DNA of 64,000 nucleotides from Gongronella butleri (GCA_025201375.1 JAIWZP010000039.1:186001-250000); one strand, 5' to 3'; positions 35,805-48,657 are shown, numbered from the stretch's first letter. Notes: generated from the sequence alone by a model not told the origin. Numbers and translations are program-made.

Positions 35805-36150
35805 TAATTTGGAATCTCTGACGCGCTTGGTCATCGAGAAACGACGCGTTTCTTTAAAATTGCATACATTTGGCACTATCTCAGCAAAACACATCGCCCA
35901 CGCGTTTCCTCGGCACATATCGCGTCTCTCAAAATTGTTTTTGTGTGGTTTTAATTTGGAATCTCTGATGCACTTCGTCATCGAGAAACGACGCGTTTCA
36001 CTAAAATTGCGCACATTTTTGCAGTAGCTCTGGAAAAAAGCATTTCCTTCGCATTTCCTAGGCACATGTCGCGAAATGTCGCAATTGTTCTTGTGTAGTT
36101 TTAATTGAGAGCCTCTGACGCGCTTTGTCTCTAGTCTGAGTAATATATTT
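35805..36150 (+). repeat. Tandem repeat, 142-151-bp unit
   Basis: AATTTGGAATCTCTGA occurs at 35809 and 35951, with a diverged third copy (AATTGAGAGCCTCTGA) at 36102. Each unit carries CATCGAGAAACGACGCGTTT-type sequence and a CGGCACATATCGCG or AGGCACATGTCGCG block. Confidence 0.7.
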
Positions 36151-36349
36151 TGATCGTTTGGAGAAGCTTTTATGCAGTCGACATAGCGCACGGAAACAAA
36201 TTGCGTCGCATGCTCTTGTGAAACGTGAAACAGAGAGCCGCACGCACGGTTTTTGATCACTTTTGATCATAAATGATTACTTTTGATCATAAATGATCAT
36301 TTTTGATCGTTCCGAGAACTTTGTGCATTCGACATGTCGCTCACTAAAA

Positions 36350-36600
36350 AAAAAGTTGTCGCACGGCACACAAATGCGACGAAAATCCCACACTTGCGCA
36401 GGTAACATGTCGCTTTTTGGATAAAAAAGTTGTCGCATGTGCACAATTGCGACATGCCGCACACTGCCAAAAAAAAAAAAAAAAAAAAAAAAAAAAAGCC
36501 TCACATGTGCTGTTGACGTGTCGTTTGCTGCAAAAAAAGTTGTCGCACGCTTACTGTCGCTTTCGACAAAAAAAGCTGTCGCATGCCAAGTCGTCTTTAT
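36350..36600 (+). repeat. AAAAAGTTGTCGCA short repeats
   Basis: The 14-mer AAAAAGTTGTCGCA, or a near variant (AAAAAGCTGTCGCA), occurs four times at irregular spacing (about 36351, 36425, 36534, 36570), interspersed with GCGACA words. Confidence 0.65.
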
Positions 36601-36920
36601 TTTTTTTTTTTAGTGTTGAAATCGACAAAATTTTTGTTGCATGGTGTTTGGCATCTATTTTTGCTTCTTTTGCACGCCACAATGCCGAAGTTGCGCTTCT
36701 CTGAAAAACTTGCAACATAGTCTCACCACCAATCTGCGAGGCCCTCATCGCAATCCGCGCGTCCCTAATCAGCAATTCGCGCGCCCCGCATCAGCAATCC
36801 GCGCGCACCCCAATTCCACTTTGCGCGTGCTCATTCTGATTTGCCTGCCAAAAATTTTAATTTTCGCGTTGAAAAATGAATGTTTCGCGCAGACTTGTTG
36901 GACAAATCCGGTACAGTATT

Positions 36921-37380
36921 TGCCTCGCATTACAGTATCATGAGAGACGGCATGTATATCCCCCCGAAAATGCACTCACTTTGTGCCTGTGCCTCACCTT
37001 AAGCCATGCTAAATGAAAAAAGTAAGACCAGAAAGCTCAGAGCGTGGAGGAATCACGAAAAAAAAACGAGAGACGCGCCACATACGCGCGTTTTCGTGAT
37101 AAAACTTCTTTATCCTTTCTCAAACGTGCTATTGCGGCTAGCACGTTGGATGTAGGCATGTATGCAAAGCTGTGAGCCACCCACAGAAAAAAAAACACAA
37201 GAATAACACGTATTTCTCGCCTTTTCATCTGTCCATGCTTATTGCTTTTTCCGTTTTTTTTTTAGCGACATCCCTTCCCCCCCCCACACGGGGCTGTCAG
37301 CATCGGAGATCTATGATTGGGCCAATGGGGGAGTATATTTTGGCTTTTTCATGCACCGAATTCTTTGGTATATTTTATTT
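36921..37380. other. Intergenic, 3' side of peroxiredoxin gene
   Basis: Contains a TACAGTA motif at 36933 and A-rich sequence near 37060 and 37190. No gene is supported. Confidence 0.5.
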
Positions 37381-38118
37381 TTACAGCTTTGCGAGGACGG
37401 CGTCGGCACCCGAGACGGTGACGCCGCGGACCTGTTCGACGCCGACATACGTGACCTTGAGATCATCGAGGACAATGGCAAAACGCTTGGCACGGACGCC
37501 CATGTTGTTCTTTGTGAGGTCCTGGTCGAGGCCGAGGGCCTTTGTAAAGGTGGCGCTGCCGTCACCAGCCATCAAAATCTTGTCCTGGACACCAGACACC
37601 TTGCCAAAGGCATTCATGACAAAGCCGTCGGTCACGGACAGGCAGATGACACTGTCGACACCTTTGGCCTTGAGCGCATCATGCGCATTCAAAAAGCCGG
37701 GCACGTGGGTCTCGGAGCACGCAGGCGTGAACGGGCCGGGAATCGCAAAGATCACCGCCTTTTTGCCCTTGAGCTGCTGGTGCACCTTGTAGGCCTGGGG
37801 CCTAAGAAACAAAAAAAAAAAAGGCATCTGCGCATCAGCACTAATGTCATCCTCCTCTCTCCTCTCGTTAATGGCCATCCTGACTTACATGGGGCACGCC
37901 TTGAGGTCCTCATTAGGCGTGTAGGGCACAATTTGAAGCGTGCCGTCAGGGATCTATCATGAAAAAAACAAAAAAGCAAGAAAAAATGAAAATCAATGCC
38001 ACGTGTTTTGCCTGTCAGGCATTATGCATACAATGTCGCCAACTTGGATCTACAAAAGAGAAAAAAAAAGGCAATTGTCAGCCATTTGGATAAAGATAAA
38101 GGGCGGGCAGCGTACCAT
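37381..38118 (-). CDS. Peroxiredoxin, PRX5/AHP1 type
   Basis: Thiol peroxidase reducing hydrogen and organic peroxides. Exons 38118-38116 (only the start codon), 38049-38032, 37953-37889, 37801-37381; 168 residues. The peroxidatic Cys57 sits in IPGPFTPACSETHVPGF, the PRX5 signature; SVICLSVTDGFVMNAFGK and the C-terminal GVTVSGADAVLAKL also match. Further Cys residues are C27 and the one in VICLSV; which one, if any, resolves the sulfenate is not clear. No targeting signal is evident in IQVGDIIPDGTLQIVPY, so cytosolic or intermembrane localisation remains open. It is divergent with STT4 over 448 bp. Confidence 0.93.
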
Positions 38119-38566
38119 GATAAATTAAGAGTTTTGGAAAGAGGAACAAAAAGAATGACAAAAGGGATAGGGAGCGACCTTTTTATTCAACATCAGTCAT
38201 CCTGAAAAGGGCAATGGGTAGGCCAATTGGGGGGAGCGTGCGGCCCAATATTCTTGGGGGGAGTGCGCGGCGTCCTGGCGCGTTCATGCAGCCAAAAACA
38301 CCAAAAACGCCAAAAAGAAAAAAAATCTGTCGTCCTTTTTGAACGTTGGCAACGACGCGTCAGTGATTATGTCCATTGGCTGCCCAAGTGATGAAACGAG
38401 GGCACAGAAATGAGGACAGTACCCCATGTTTCACTCAGATCGCGCGCATAAAAAAAAAAAGGGCCCCAAACCCCCTGCGCTTTTTGGGCCCTTTTTTTTT
38501 TTTGTTCTTTTTCTTCCCACTTTTTTTTTTTTTTTTTTCTCCTAGCCTGTTGCCCCGCCCACGACA
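38119..38566. promoter_or_regulatory. Divergent promoter, peroxiredoxin / STT4
   Basis: 448 bp between start codons, with long A- and T-runs (38449-38460, 38491-38539). GTATATAAAAAAA immediately follows the proposed STT4 ATG at 38567 and could itself be a TATA element, which would move the STT4 start downstream. Confidence 0.5.
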
Positions 38567-41500
38567 ATGTCCAGGTATATAAAAAAAGCGGCTCTTTTTC
38601 TTTGTCTTTTTTACTTTGCTCAGGACATCAACACGCTTTTCTTGATTTGCAGGTCGAGTTTGCACACGCGCATCTTGTCCAAGCTGGCAGACTCGCTTTT
38701 GCAGGAACCGCAAGACACGAGCGATATCGACCGGCTGGTTGCCAAGTGTCCTGTGCTACCGGAAACACGGTCTCCGCTTGACAGCACGACCATTGCGCCG
38801 CGCGCTGCCAAGGGCGATCCATTGGGGCGCATGGTATGGGCGCGTGGCCATGCTTTTTCTCACCCAATTCATTGACGGGCCCCCTTTTTTTTTGCATAGA
38901 CATTGCGAAAACAGCAAAGCTTGGCGGCATTGATCAAGTACACGCTGGCATCCGGGCCTGAGCAGCAGCGTGCCATGCTTCCACGCCTATTGGACTATCT
39001 GAGACACTTGCCTGCTTATGAATGGGACGGCCTCATCGCGTATCAAGGTAAAAAAAAAAAAAGTGGGATGTCATATGAAAACTCTTCTTTTTTTTTTGCC
39101 CTTTTAGATCCTGTGCTACCCGATATTGTCAGCTTTCAATTAGTGTCAGGGCTTGTGTGCCTGGCCAATCAGCACGCCGACCTTCATTTGCAGGTTGTTA
39201 CAGTTCTCAAGGCGTACTTGGCCCATATTTGCGAGCAATGGGAGGATGACGCGCATCTGGATGGTAAAAAAAAAAGCAAGAACATGAAAAAAAAGCGCGT
39301 CGCGTCGCGCGTTTTTTTTTCACGCATTTTTGCACTTTTTAGATGAGTATTTGGTGTGTTTTGTTTTTCCAAGCATGATGGGTATTTCTCGCGCATTGCA
39401 ATTGTCGCCGTACATGCACATGACGGAGCAATTTGACCGTATATTTGTGTTCAGCCAGCAAAAGCTGTTGAATGAGACGACGCTGCGCAATGTGCGTCTT
39501 GTGATCACGCGCAGCGTTGCGGATGCGTCGCCGCTGTCGCTGCGGCGGCGGATTCTTGCCAAGTATTGGGATCAAGGCATGCCACTCACGCCGAATCGTT
39601 GGATTTACGACGCGCTCGTGCTGATGCGCAACACGCTTGCCAGTTACCTCAGTGGCGTCGAGCCCACGGTCGACCACCTAGACGCGCAGGTCTGGTCCGC
39701 CCCGGACAAGATCCCCAAGAAGCTGCATCTAACACACGAATTCGAACACATTTGGGCCAAATTGCTGCCGCATCAGCCGCCAAAGGGCGCGAATCACGCG
39801 AATCATACGTCCATCACGTCAGACACACCGCCCAGCCCGACCAATGGCTCGGCACGCTGCAGCCTCGAGTCCCCCGAAAGCAAGCGCAATTTGCGTGCTT
39901 TGTACGTGGCGTGTATGGATTATTACCAAGACATTGTCGACGCGCGTCAAGCCCATGGCGCAGCAAGCACCTCGGAATCCTTTTACATGACCGAGATCAT
40001 GGGATTAACACTGGTATGATATGACAGGATGCATCATTGGGTGAATGGGGAGGGGGAGTGGGAGGCAGAAATGACCAAAAGGAACTTTTTCTGACTTGTA
40101 ATTTAGCATGTCGCCGCGCTTGCATCGGTGTGTCTCCATCAAGTGGATGATCTCTTGGTGCAGCACATGATTGATTGCCTACTCAACAACAGCGATGAAC
40201 AAGACAGCTCGTGGATCCACGTGGCCGCGCTTGATGCCGCCCTGATAGTCGCCATCAAGTAAAAAAAAAAAAAAAAAAAATGGAAAAAACGGAAAAAAAA
40301 GTGCTCTTTTATTCATGTTTGGATCGTCTTTTCTCCCAGTTTCCGGCATCTCACGGCGCGCATGACCGAGATCATTTGCCAATTTCTTGCAACACCATCG
40401 GATTCATTTGATCTCGAGACGGTGTCGGACGGGTCGACCATCTCGATCCGGCAATTTGCCATCATCCGCCTCGCTCAATGCGTGCAGACCACGCCTACCG
40501 ACGAATTGCCGCAGGCGGCCATCTCGATTCTCTATGCGCTGCTCAATGAGATCACACGATTTGGCGAGGGCCCAACCATGCAATCGTTGGCGGCCGTCGT
40601 GAGCCAGAGCGGCGGCAGCGGCAGTGGTAGTGGCAGCGGCAGTGCGTACATGGGCCAGCACAAGATGACCGATCTCAATGAGAAGCAAAAGCGCCAGGTG
40701 TGCGTCAATGTGCTCTCTGCCATCATTGGCGTCGCCGTGCATCTCAAGGACGAAGGGGTAAAAAAGAAAAAAAAAAGTCGGTTTTACGAGAAAAAAAATC
40801 CACTCACTTTTTTTTTCCGCGCCCGAAAAGATCATTGCGCAGGCATTCTCGATGCTCATGCTGCAGCGCAAGTCGTATTCGATCCCAACGACCGCGTCGC
40901 TCATCTCAAGTCTCGTGGATCTCGGCCTTGTCGCGTCGATAAGCATGTTTGAAGAGATTTTGACCGTGCTGTCCAGCTACAATCGTGAATTCTTGGTCGT
41001 CGAGGACCAGCAGATCTGGCACGCGGTAAGGTGCAATCGTAAAAGAAAAAAAGTGCGGCGCGACGTGCCCGCTGACGCGATCTTTTTTCCTTTTTTTCTC
41101 TTTTTTCTCTTTTTTCTTTTTTTTTCACCCTCAATTTCTCTGTCTCCCCTGTTTTTCTTATTTCTAGATCTCGTCGACACAATTGAGTCTTGCGCAGCGC
41201 CTGTGCAGTCGTCCGGATCTGTACTTGATCTACTTGATGAGCCTTTTGACGCTCTTTTTGGAAAACGGGAGCAAGATCCAGCGGCTGGAGGGCCATCCGA
41301 CGCTGACGCACGGCGTGGACATTCCTTTGGGGACGCGGTTGGGGTCTCTGTTGGGTGTGCTGCAGGCGCTGCTGATGCACGACGATTTCAATCCACAGGA
41401 CAATCCGCCAAGCGAGATGCTGGTGTCGCTGTTCCGCAATGTGTGGTTTTTGTGCGTGATGTTTGGCTTTGTGTCTGACGCGATGTGGCTGCGCGAATGG

Positions 41501-44500
41501 CAGGAGGCACTGCTTGTTCTTGCGCAAAAGACGCCGGTTTTGCTTGTGGAGACGGCCACGGACTATTTAGAGAGCGATCTCGAGTACAATTCGGTACTGC
41601 GCGGTGGCCACGCGTCGCCTGCCGTCTTGCAGCATTTGCAGGGCATGCTGACCGATATTTTGCCTGCGCGCACGAGCGAAATTCGCGCGCTTTCTTACGC
41701 GCAAGTTGTGTTTTTGCTCACGGTATACCACGTGGAGTCGCGGCGCAGCATGATGGGCAATACGAGCTTCATTCTGCGCTACTTTATGAACGACAGCTTG
41801 CTGGTGCGCGGCCCCATGAACAGCTGTCTCGATGCCATCTTGGATCTCGTCACGGCAGATTACATTCGCGTGTCGTCGTTAAAGGCACGCGAACAGGCCC
41901 TCAATGACGACATCACGCTACAAATCCACGATTTCTTGCCATTGTGCTGCCACCGACTCGACAAGGTCCACAACCTCGCCCTCCGCAGTACAGACCGCAT
42001 CGTCCGCGCCTTTCCACAGGTCTTTGCTCAAAAATCACTCGTCTGCAAGCTTTTGGAACTCGTCCAACTGCTCTGGCGCTCATGTGCCGCCGAATATCGC
42101 GATCAGGTACAATGCATTGCAAAGAAAAAAAAAAAGACAAAAAGACAAAAAACAGGAGAAAAAAGACAAAAAAAAAAAAGGCATCAAAAATCGAAAAAAA
42201 AATTGACACTCAATATTTTTTTTTCCAAGTACAATCCCATCTATCACTTTACGTCGACGCGCGCCAATGTCACGCTAGAGCTGTCGGACGATTATGACGA
42301 GCGTCAGCGTCTGTGCGGTCAATTCAGCGATTATGCGACAAAATGGCTGCTGTTGTCCATGGACTGCTGCCCCTTGGAAGTGACCGGCATCTTGCAGGAT
42401 TATCTGGGCGACACGGAGCACAGCGACATGATGTTTGAATCTGCCCATCTCGGCCGCACCATTGCGTTACAGGTCGGCAAGACGGCGCCCACCGATCCAT
42501 TGGCCGTCGGCAAGTCTTTTTTTTTTTTTTGCATTGTTATTTTATTTTCAGGTATTAATCTTTTTTTTTTTTCTCCTTTGCAGCCTTTGGTCCGAGCATT
42601 GCCGGCATCCACATTGACTCGTCGTCCGACTTTGCAAAGGGATTTACGAGCAAAATGTACTATGCGGGCGGTGTGCAAGCCATTGACAAGTACACGTCAG
42701 CCGAGCGCGCAGGTAATAAAGCAAAAACAAGAACAGCGACGCTGGCATGGCGCCATTGTTCATGGGACGCTCACGCGAAAAAAAAAAAATTGCCATCGAT
42801 TTTGTGATTTTCTGCAGGACGCGGGCCGTACGACTATATTGCGCAGCGCATGGTGTCTCTGCTAGACGATCTCAAGGCCAAGAAACACGTCCACGTGCGC
42901 CATATCCAGCAGACCTTACTGCAGGCGGCAGCATTCATCATTGCACAGCAAAAGGTAAGGGAAAACAACAAAAAAAAGGCGAGAAAAAAGCGCGATTTAA
43001 CGCGTCCGTTTTCTTTTCCAGGTACACCCCGATCTTGTGCGTGACCTTGTGCGCATCCCGGTCTACGCGTTCACGCCAGAAGCGCTGCGCATGGGCACCA
43101 ATGTGTGGAATTGGGTCATTGTCGAACGACCCGACCAGCAGGAGCGTCTGATGCTTGAGATGCTTGCCGCCTGGTCGTGGGCGCAGTCGCACCGCAAAGG
43201 CCTCTTTTCCCCCGTGATCAAGTAAGAGGGGAGAGAGAAAGGAGAAATGAGAACTCAGCAAAAAAAAAAAAAGAGAAAAAAACAAGAAAAAAGGTGTTCA
43301 TCCATGTGTTTTTGTGCTGCAGCATTCAAGATCCTTTCACGGTCAAGATGACATACCAGCCGTCCGACGGAGAAACGCTCAAGGCGCGTGGCAAAGCGGC
43401 AACGCTTCTTTTTAGCCCGCATGAGATATGGATCCGATTCCTGACGAGCCATTTTTTCGCCATTCGGCACAAGAGCAAGCACATGGTGAATCTGATGACC
43501 ATCTTGCTCAGTCGCAGCTTTGAAAACGCGCATCTGATGAGGTAAAGCGAGTGCGGAAAACAAAAAAAAAAAATAAAAAAAGCGCGTCGAGGCTCACCAG
43601 TGACTTAATTTTTTTTTTGCGTTCCGCAGCACTCACCCCTTGTCGCGTCTCCCTCGCTTTCAAATGGTGTACCTGGGTCTTGTCATCTTAAAGTCGGCGC
43701 AATTAGAAGCGTGCGCCGAGTATCAATTGCGGTCTTTGGTGTACGACATGGCATTCAATTGGTTCGAGCTGACACCAAGGTAAAAATAAAAAGACGCAAG
43801 GAGATATAGAGGGCTGTGCCTCCATTCACATTGTTTTTTTAATGCAGTTGGCGCTATGGTTCGTGGAAGTCACTGGCTCTGTACGAGCTGAATACTCTTA
43901 TCAAGGTGTATCGCATGGTGCAAAAGGACACGCCCAATCTCAATCACCTGATTTCAAGCTACATCCAGCCCGGGATGTCCGATAGCTTGCGCATGTTCTC
44001 TGCTGGCAAGTTTTTTTTCTTTTTTTTGGGGGGGGGAATGGGCATGATGATTTTTTGGCATTGACGTCCTTTTTTTTTTTTTTAAAAAAAAAAATAACAG
44101 ACAAGACCAAGGATGGTGTGCTACAGGACCATGAGATGGCTAAACAGCTGCTGCTTTTGCTGCTTGAGAATGAAATCTATCGCATCAATGTGTGGTGCAA
44201 TCCATTGGACGAGTATGGCGCCGAAGATGATCGTATTTTGCACAATTTGTCCCCAAACACCATTGGCAAGACATTGACCACAAATGTAAGCCGCTCGCCT
44301 TCGAGAAAAAAAGAAGCTGATTTTTTTCTCGTTGGAATTATAGGACGCGTGGAAGACGGTGATCCGGTATGCGTGGCGGCGCAATGTGCGCATGGCGATC
44401 CAGATGGCCGAGCGTTTCAAGCAATGCACGGTTGTGACGCAAGAGCTGAACAACCTTATTGCCAACAATACCCTGGACGTGCTCCACGTACCCGAGGCGC

Positions 44501-46501
44501 TTGTCCTGCTCTTTGGCGACGGAATTCAGCCGACAGCCAAGCTGGATCTCAAAGTGAGTCCAAATTGGACCACGAATGCGCGGCATTGATCTGACGCGTC
44601 TTCCCCCCCCCTTTTTTTTTCTTTTTTCTTTCTCTTCTTTCTAGTATCTCAAGTATTGGGCGCCTGTGCCTGCAATCACGGCGGCCAATTACTTTTTGCC
44701 GGCGTATGGCAACCAGCCGATGGTGCTGCAATATGCGATGCGCAGTCTTGAGTATTACTCGGTGGACATTGTGTTTTTTTACGTGCCGCAGATCGTGCAG
44801 GCGCTGCGGCACGACGAATTTGGCTATGTCGAGCGGTACATCATGAAGGCCGGCCAGGTGTCGTCGTTGTTTGCACATCAAATCATCTGGAACATGCAGG
44901 CCAACTATTATGTCGATGCCGACAAGGGCTGTGAGCGGCCAGACCCCATGAAACCCACACTCGAGCGCATCATCCATCGGCTCGTCGACTCGTTTGACGG
45001 CGACGACCGCCAATTCTACGAGCGCGAGTTTAAATTCTTTGGCGAAATCACCGCCATCTCGGGCTACCTCAAAGAATATATCCGCTTTGGCCAAAACGAA
45101 AAGAAGCCAATGCAAAAGGTAAGAGAGAGAAAGAAAGAGTGAAAGGGAGAGGGAGAAGCATCATTTTCATCTTTTTTTATTTATCAGAAACGCCTGGATG
45201 AGGAGCTTGCAAAGATCAAGGTCGACGTGGGCGTGTACTTGCCGAGTAATCCGGATGGCCATGTCATTGACATCAGTCGCACATCGGGACGGCCCTTGCA
45301 AAGTCATGCCAAGGCAAGACAACATGAAAAAAAAGGCAAGACGTCGGCCTCATTTTTCGTTTTTATATGAAAATAGGCACCTTTTATGGCGACGTTCCTG
45401 ATTGAAAAGCCGCGCGAGACGGACAGTGCGATCCAATTGCTGCGGACGGCGAGCAACGTGTCGCTGTCGTCGGGCGAGTCGCACGAGAGCGAGCAAGATA
45501 TCAAAAAATCGGGATCTACAGCCGACGGCGAGGACGAGGACGACGCCTTGTCGTACCGGCTGTGGCAGGGCGCCATTTTCAAGGTTGGCGACGACTGCCG
45601 GCAGGATGTGCTTGCACTGCAATTGATTGCCGTGTTCAAAAACATCTTTGCGAGCGTGGGGCTCGATTTGTACGTGTACCCGTACCGCGTGGTGGCCACG
45701 GAGCCCGGCCGCGGCGTGATTGACGTCATTCCGCAGTCGATCTCGCGTGACCAGCTCGGCCGCGAGAAGGTGAACAACATGTACGACTATTTCATTGCAA
45801 AATACGGCAGTCCGCACACCGTCCATTTCCAGCGCGCGCGCATCCACTTTATCCAGAGCCTTGCCGCCTACTCGGTCATCAGCTATCTGCTGCAGATCAA
45901 GGACAGACACAATGGCAACATCATGCTGGATGACGACGGCCACATTGTCCACATTGGTAAAAAAAAAAAAAAAAAATAGAAAAAAACGACCAATTTTCGC
46001 TTTCTTGTTGCTCAATTTGTCTCCCACATTTCCATAGACTTTGGGTTCATCTTTGACATTGCGCCTGGCGGCGGGATCCTGGAGGTGTCGCCTTTCAAGC
46101 TGACGACGGAGATGGTGCAAATCATGGGCGGCGATGCGCAGCACCAGGCGTTCCGCCAATTCTCGGAGCTGGTGGTCAAGGCGTACTTGGCGGCGCGTCC
46201 ACATGCCGAGCAGATCATGCAATTGGTCACGCTAATGCTCGAATCGGGCCTGCCATGCTTCAAGGGCGACACCATCCGCCGCATGCGCGCGCGTTTCCAG
46301 ACAGACAAGATTGAGCGCGTCGCCGCAGCGTTTATGCAGCAGCGCATCAAGGACTCGTACGAAAACCAGCGCACCGTCATGTACGATTACTTTCAAAAGG
46401 TCACCAATGGTAAATGATTTCATCGAAAAAGAACAAAAAAAGATAAACAGAGGCTGACCCACGGTCCATCTTTTTTTGTTTTCATAGGCATTCCATATTA
46501 A
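38567..46501 (+). CDS. STT4: Phosphatidylinositol 4-kinase III alpha
   Basis: Makes PI4P at the plasma membrane. Twenty-three exons: 38567-38574, 38653-38833, 38900-39047, 39108-39263, 39343-40013, 40107-40258, 40340-40757, 40831-41025, 41168-42106, 42230-42509, 42584-42712, 42818-42954, 43022-43221, 43323-43541, 43630-43779, 43848-44005, 44101-44285, 44344-44553, 44645-45118, 45188-45313, 45377-45956, 46038-46409, 46488-46501; 2033 residues. The C-terminus carries [17 protein letters not shown] (ATP-binding), [23 protein letters not shown], [22 protein letters not shown] (catalytic and DFG-type loops), [14 protein letters not shown] and the terminal GIPY typical of PI4KA. The lipid-kinase helical region is at [19 protein letters not shown]. 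Three introns are GC-AG. The first exon is least certain. Confidence 0.96.
42510..42583 (+). other. GC-AG intron 1 in STT4
   Basis: The donor reads G|GCAAGT. Splicing here is the only choice found that keeps the frame into [12 protein letters not shown]; the nearby GT (GCAAGT shifted by four) breaks it. Confidence 0.75.
44006..44100 (+). other. GC-AG intron 2 in STT4
   Basis: The donor reads G|GCAAGT after TCTGCT. Joining to the AC of the next exon gives Asp and the frame [17 protein letters not shown]; a GT donor four bases on would frameshift. Confidence 0.75.
45314..45376 (+). other. GC-AG intron 3 in STT4
   Basis: The donor reads AAG|GCAAGA; joining gives [14 protein letters not shown], matching the AKAP-type position of the family. 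No GT in the region keeps the frame. Confidence 0.7.
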
Positions 46502-47703
46502 AAAGAAAGCCCTTGCACACGCAATAAAGGTCATCTCTCCTCTCGCTTTATTTATTGTTTTGTGGGATCAAGTGATCGTCGTTGCCCGCCAATTCTGCTG
46601 CCTTTGGCAATCCACGTCAAAAAAAGGCAAGCGATGCAACCACGGTGACACCAGGTTCCCACCCATGTCTATCCCTTTAGGTAATTTTGAGTTGAAATGC
46701 ATCCCGAGGACCTCCGCTTGGGCGCTCTTTTTGGCAGGGCCAAAGGATGCGAAACCTGCTGTTTTTTTTTGCAAAAAAAAAAAAAAAAAGTGGACCATCC
46801 ACGTGAGCTGCACCCTTTGTGATGATGATGCGCGGCGCCCCTGACTAATGGGTATCCATTGGACCGCCCGCCCCTTCATTTGGCACTGACAGATGCGCGT
46901 CAGGTGGATGCGGATGCCCATTTCAACCAGTTTGCAGCCGTTCAAGCACCAATTGGGATGGGATTTCTATCGGAGCCGATAGCCAAGCGCCCTTGCCGAT
47001 TGTCCATTTGCTTAATCACGGAGCACCGAGACAGTGGAACAGCGAAAACAAGCAATCATGGATGCTGAATTTGCTTAAAAAAAGGGTGTAAAAATGGATA
47101 AACAAAAGAACGGGTTGTTGGGTCATTCTCATTTCATTGCCTTTTTTTTGTGGGGATTCGAAAAAAAGCAAAAAGGGGGAGGAGGGCCGGATGACCGGAA
47201 CAACAAAAAAGACACGCGCCCAGGGTTTCGCAAAGCCCGTTGGCCCAGTTGTTGCTAGTCAACAAGCCGCGATCAAGGTTTTCCATGGCGCAAACTTGAT
47301 CTCTTTTGGCTTTACTTTTTTCCACAAAATTAATTTGATTGCCCTTGGGACCGTGATTTGTGACGAGATTTGGCAAAAAAAAAAAAGATCTTTTTGTGTG
47401 TGGGAGTAGCCGTTGTGTGATTGGCGTGCATGTGTGGAGGCAACCAAAGGCGAAGTGGGGCGCCCAAAACTTAACCAATGCACATTTTCTTTTGGACGAA
47501 AAGGATCCTGAGCAAAAAGCCAGCAGCTTTTTTTTTTCTCTTCTTTTCCCGTCTTCCTCCCTTTCTTTTTCTTTTTTGATACCTTTTTTTCCCCCACTCT
47601 TCTCTTTCTCCCCACTCTTCGCTTCTCACTCTCCTCTCGCCCCCCTCCTCCCCATTCCCCACTCCCCTCTCTTCTTCCTCGTCGCTTTTCTTGTATAAAT
47701 TTT
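46502..47703. other. Intergenic, promoter of the Zn2Cys6 gene
   Basis: 1.2 kb with A-runs and a strongly pyrimidine-rich 180-bp tract (about 47520-47695) directly upstream of the ATG, including CTTGTATAAATTTT abutting it. No gene supported. Confidence 0.55.
46523..46528 (+). terminator. AATAAA poly(A) signal after STT4
   Basis: AATAAA lies 22 nt past the TAA, in GCAATAAAGG. Confidence 0.55.
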
Positions 47704-48657
47704 ATGGCCGAGCCGTCGACGACGCCGACAAAGCCCAAGCGCACCAAGGTGACGCTTGCGTGTTTGCTGTGTCGCAAGAAAAAGGTCAAGTGTGACGGTG
47801 CACAGCCGACGTGTTCGCGGTGCACGGCCAAGGGCCATGTGTGTGAATACAGCGAGCGCACGCGTCCGCGCGGGCCATTGAAGCGACACGGCGACGTGAT
47901 TGAGAATCGCGCCAAGCGTGTGGCCAAGCTGCATTCCAGGAACAGGTCGTTGCTTGATAGCCGGCAAAAGGACGACCACAACAGCCATTACGACGACCAT
48001 GCGTCTTTGGACGACCCACTGATGGGTCAACGTGGTGCTGGTGGTGGTGCCACGAGCTCCTCCAATAATTCAACCGGGTCCTCTGAGCCAACTTCGCCAA
48101 ACACGACATCTGCCGCTGATGCCGATGCAGATGCAGACACCGCCGTCGTGGCCCCAGCCTCTTATCAGCTGACCAAAGCAAACGCCATTCTTGAGCTTGT
48201 GCTCGGCGCTGTCAAAGCTGTCAAGGATAAGTGGGAGGCGGATTATCAGCTCACCGGCGGGCCATTGGTAAGATATTCTCCATTTTTCCCCCATTTTGTA
48301 TTTGATTGATAAGAAAACACTACTCACATGACCACCCTTCCAACCCCGTCTCTCTCTCTCTCTCCACCAACAGACGACGCTCTCCAACAACGTGGTCCCG
48401 CATAGTGTGCAAATGCAGCTTGCCGAAAAGTATTTCAACAATTTCAACCTGTTTTTACCCTTGTTGTCGCGCCACCACTATTTCCATCGCCTCGCCCATT
48501 ATCCAGAAAAGATGGACCCCATGCTGTGCTACGCCGTCTGTGCCATGGGCACACGCTACTTGCAATTCCGCGACGATCTGGAACGATTGTACTTTGAACG
48601 CTGCCTTTCGTTGCTCGACAATCTCAAAAATGAGCAGGTCACCTTGTCAAGCCTGCA

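Larger units (their letters stand above)
35585..36920. mobile_element. 1.3-kb inverted-repeat element, non-coding
   Basis: About 165-bp imperfect arms at 35585-35750 and 36744-36920 are reverse complements: GAGCACGCGCAAAGTGGAATT near 35660 matches AATTCCACTTTGCGCGTGCTC near 36811, and GGATTGCTGA-type and GCGCGAAACA blocks also pair. The interior holds the tandem repeats at 35805-36150 and runs of TTGTCGCA. There is no coding capacity. Termini resemble TACTG(T)A...GGATTT. It may be a foldback-type or non-autonomous DNA element. Confidence 0.6.

Noticed and set aside
47259..47981. Minus-strand open frame over the Zn2Cys6 start
   Set aside because: Made largely of the reverse complement of a pyrimidine-rich leader (Lys/Glu/Arg runs); no motif.
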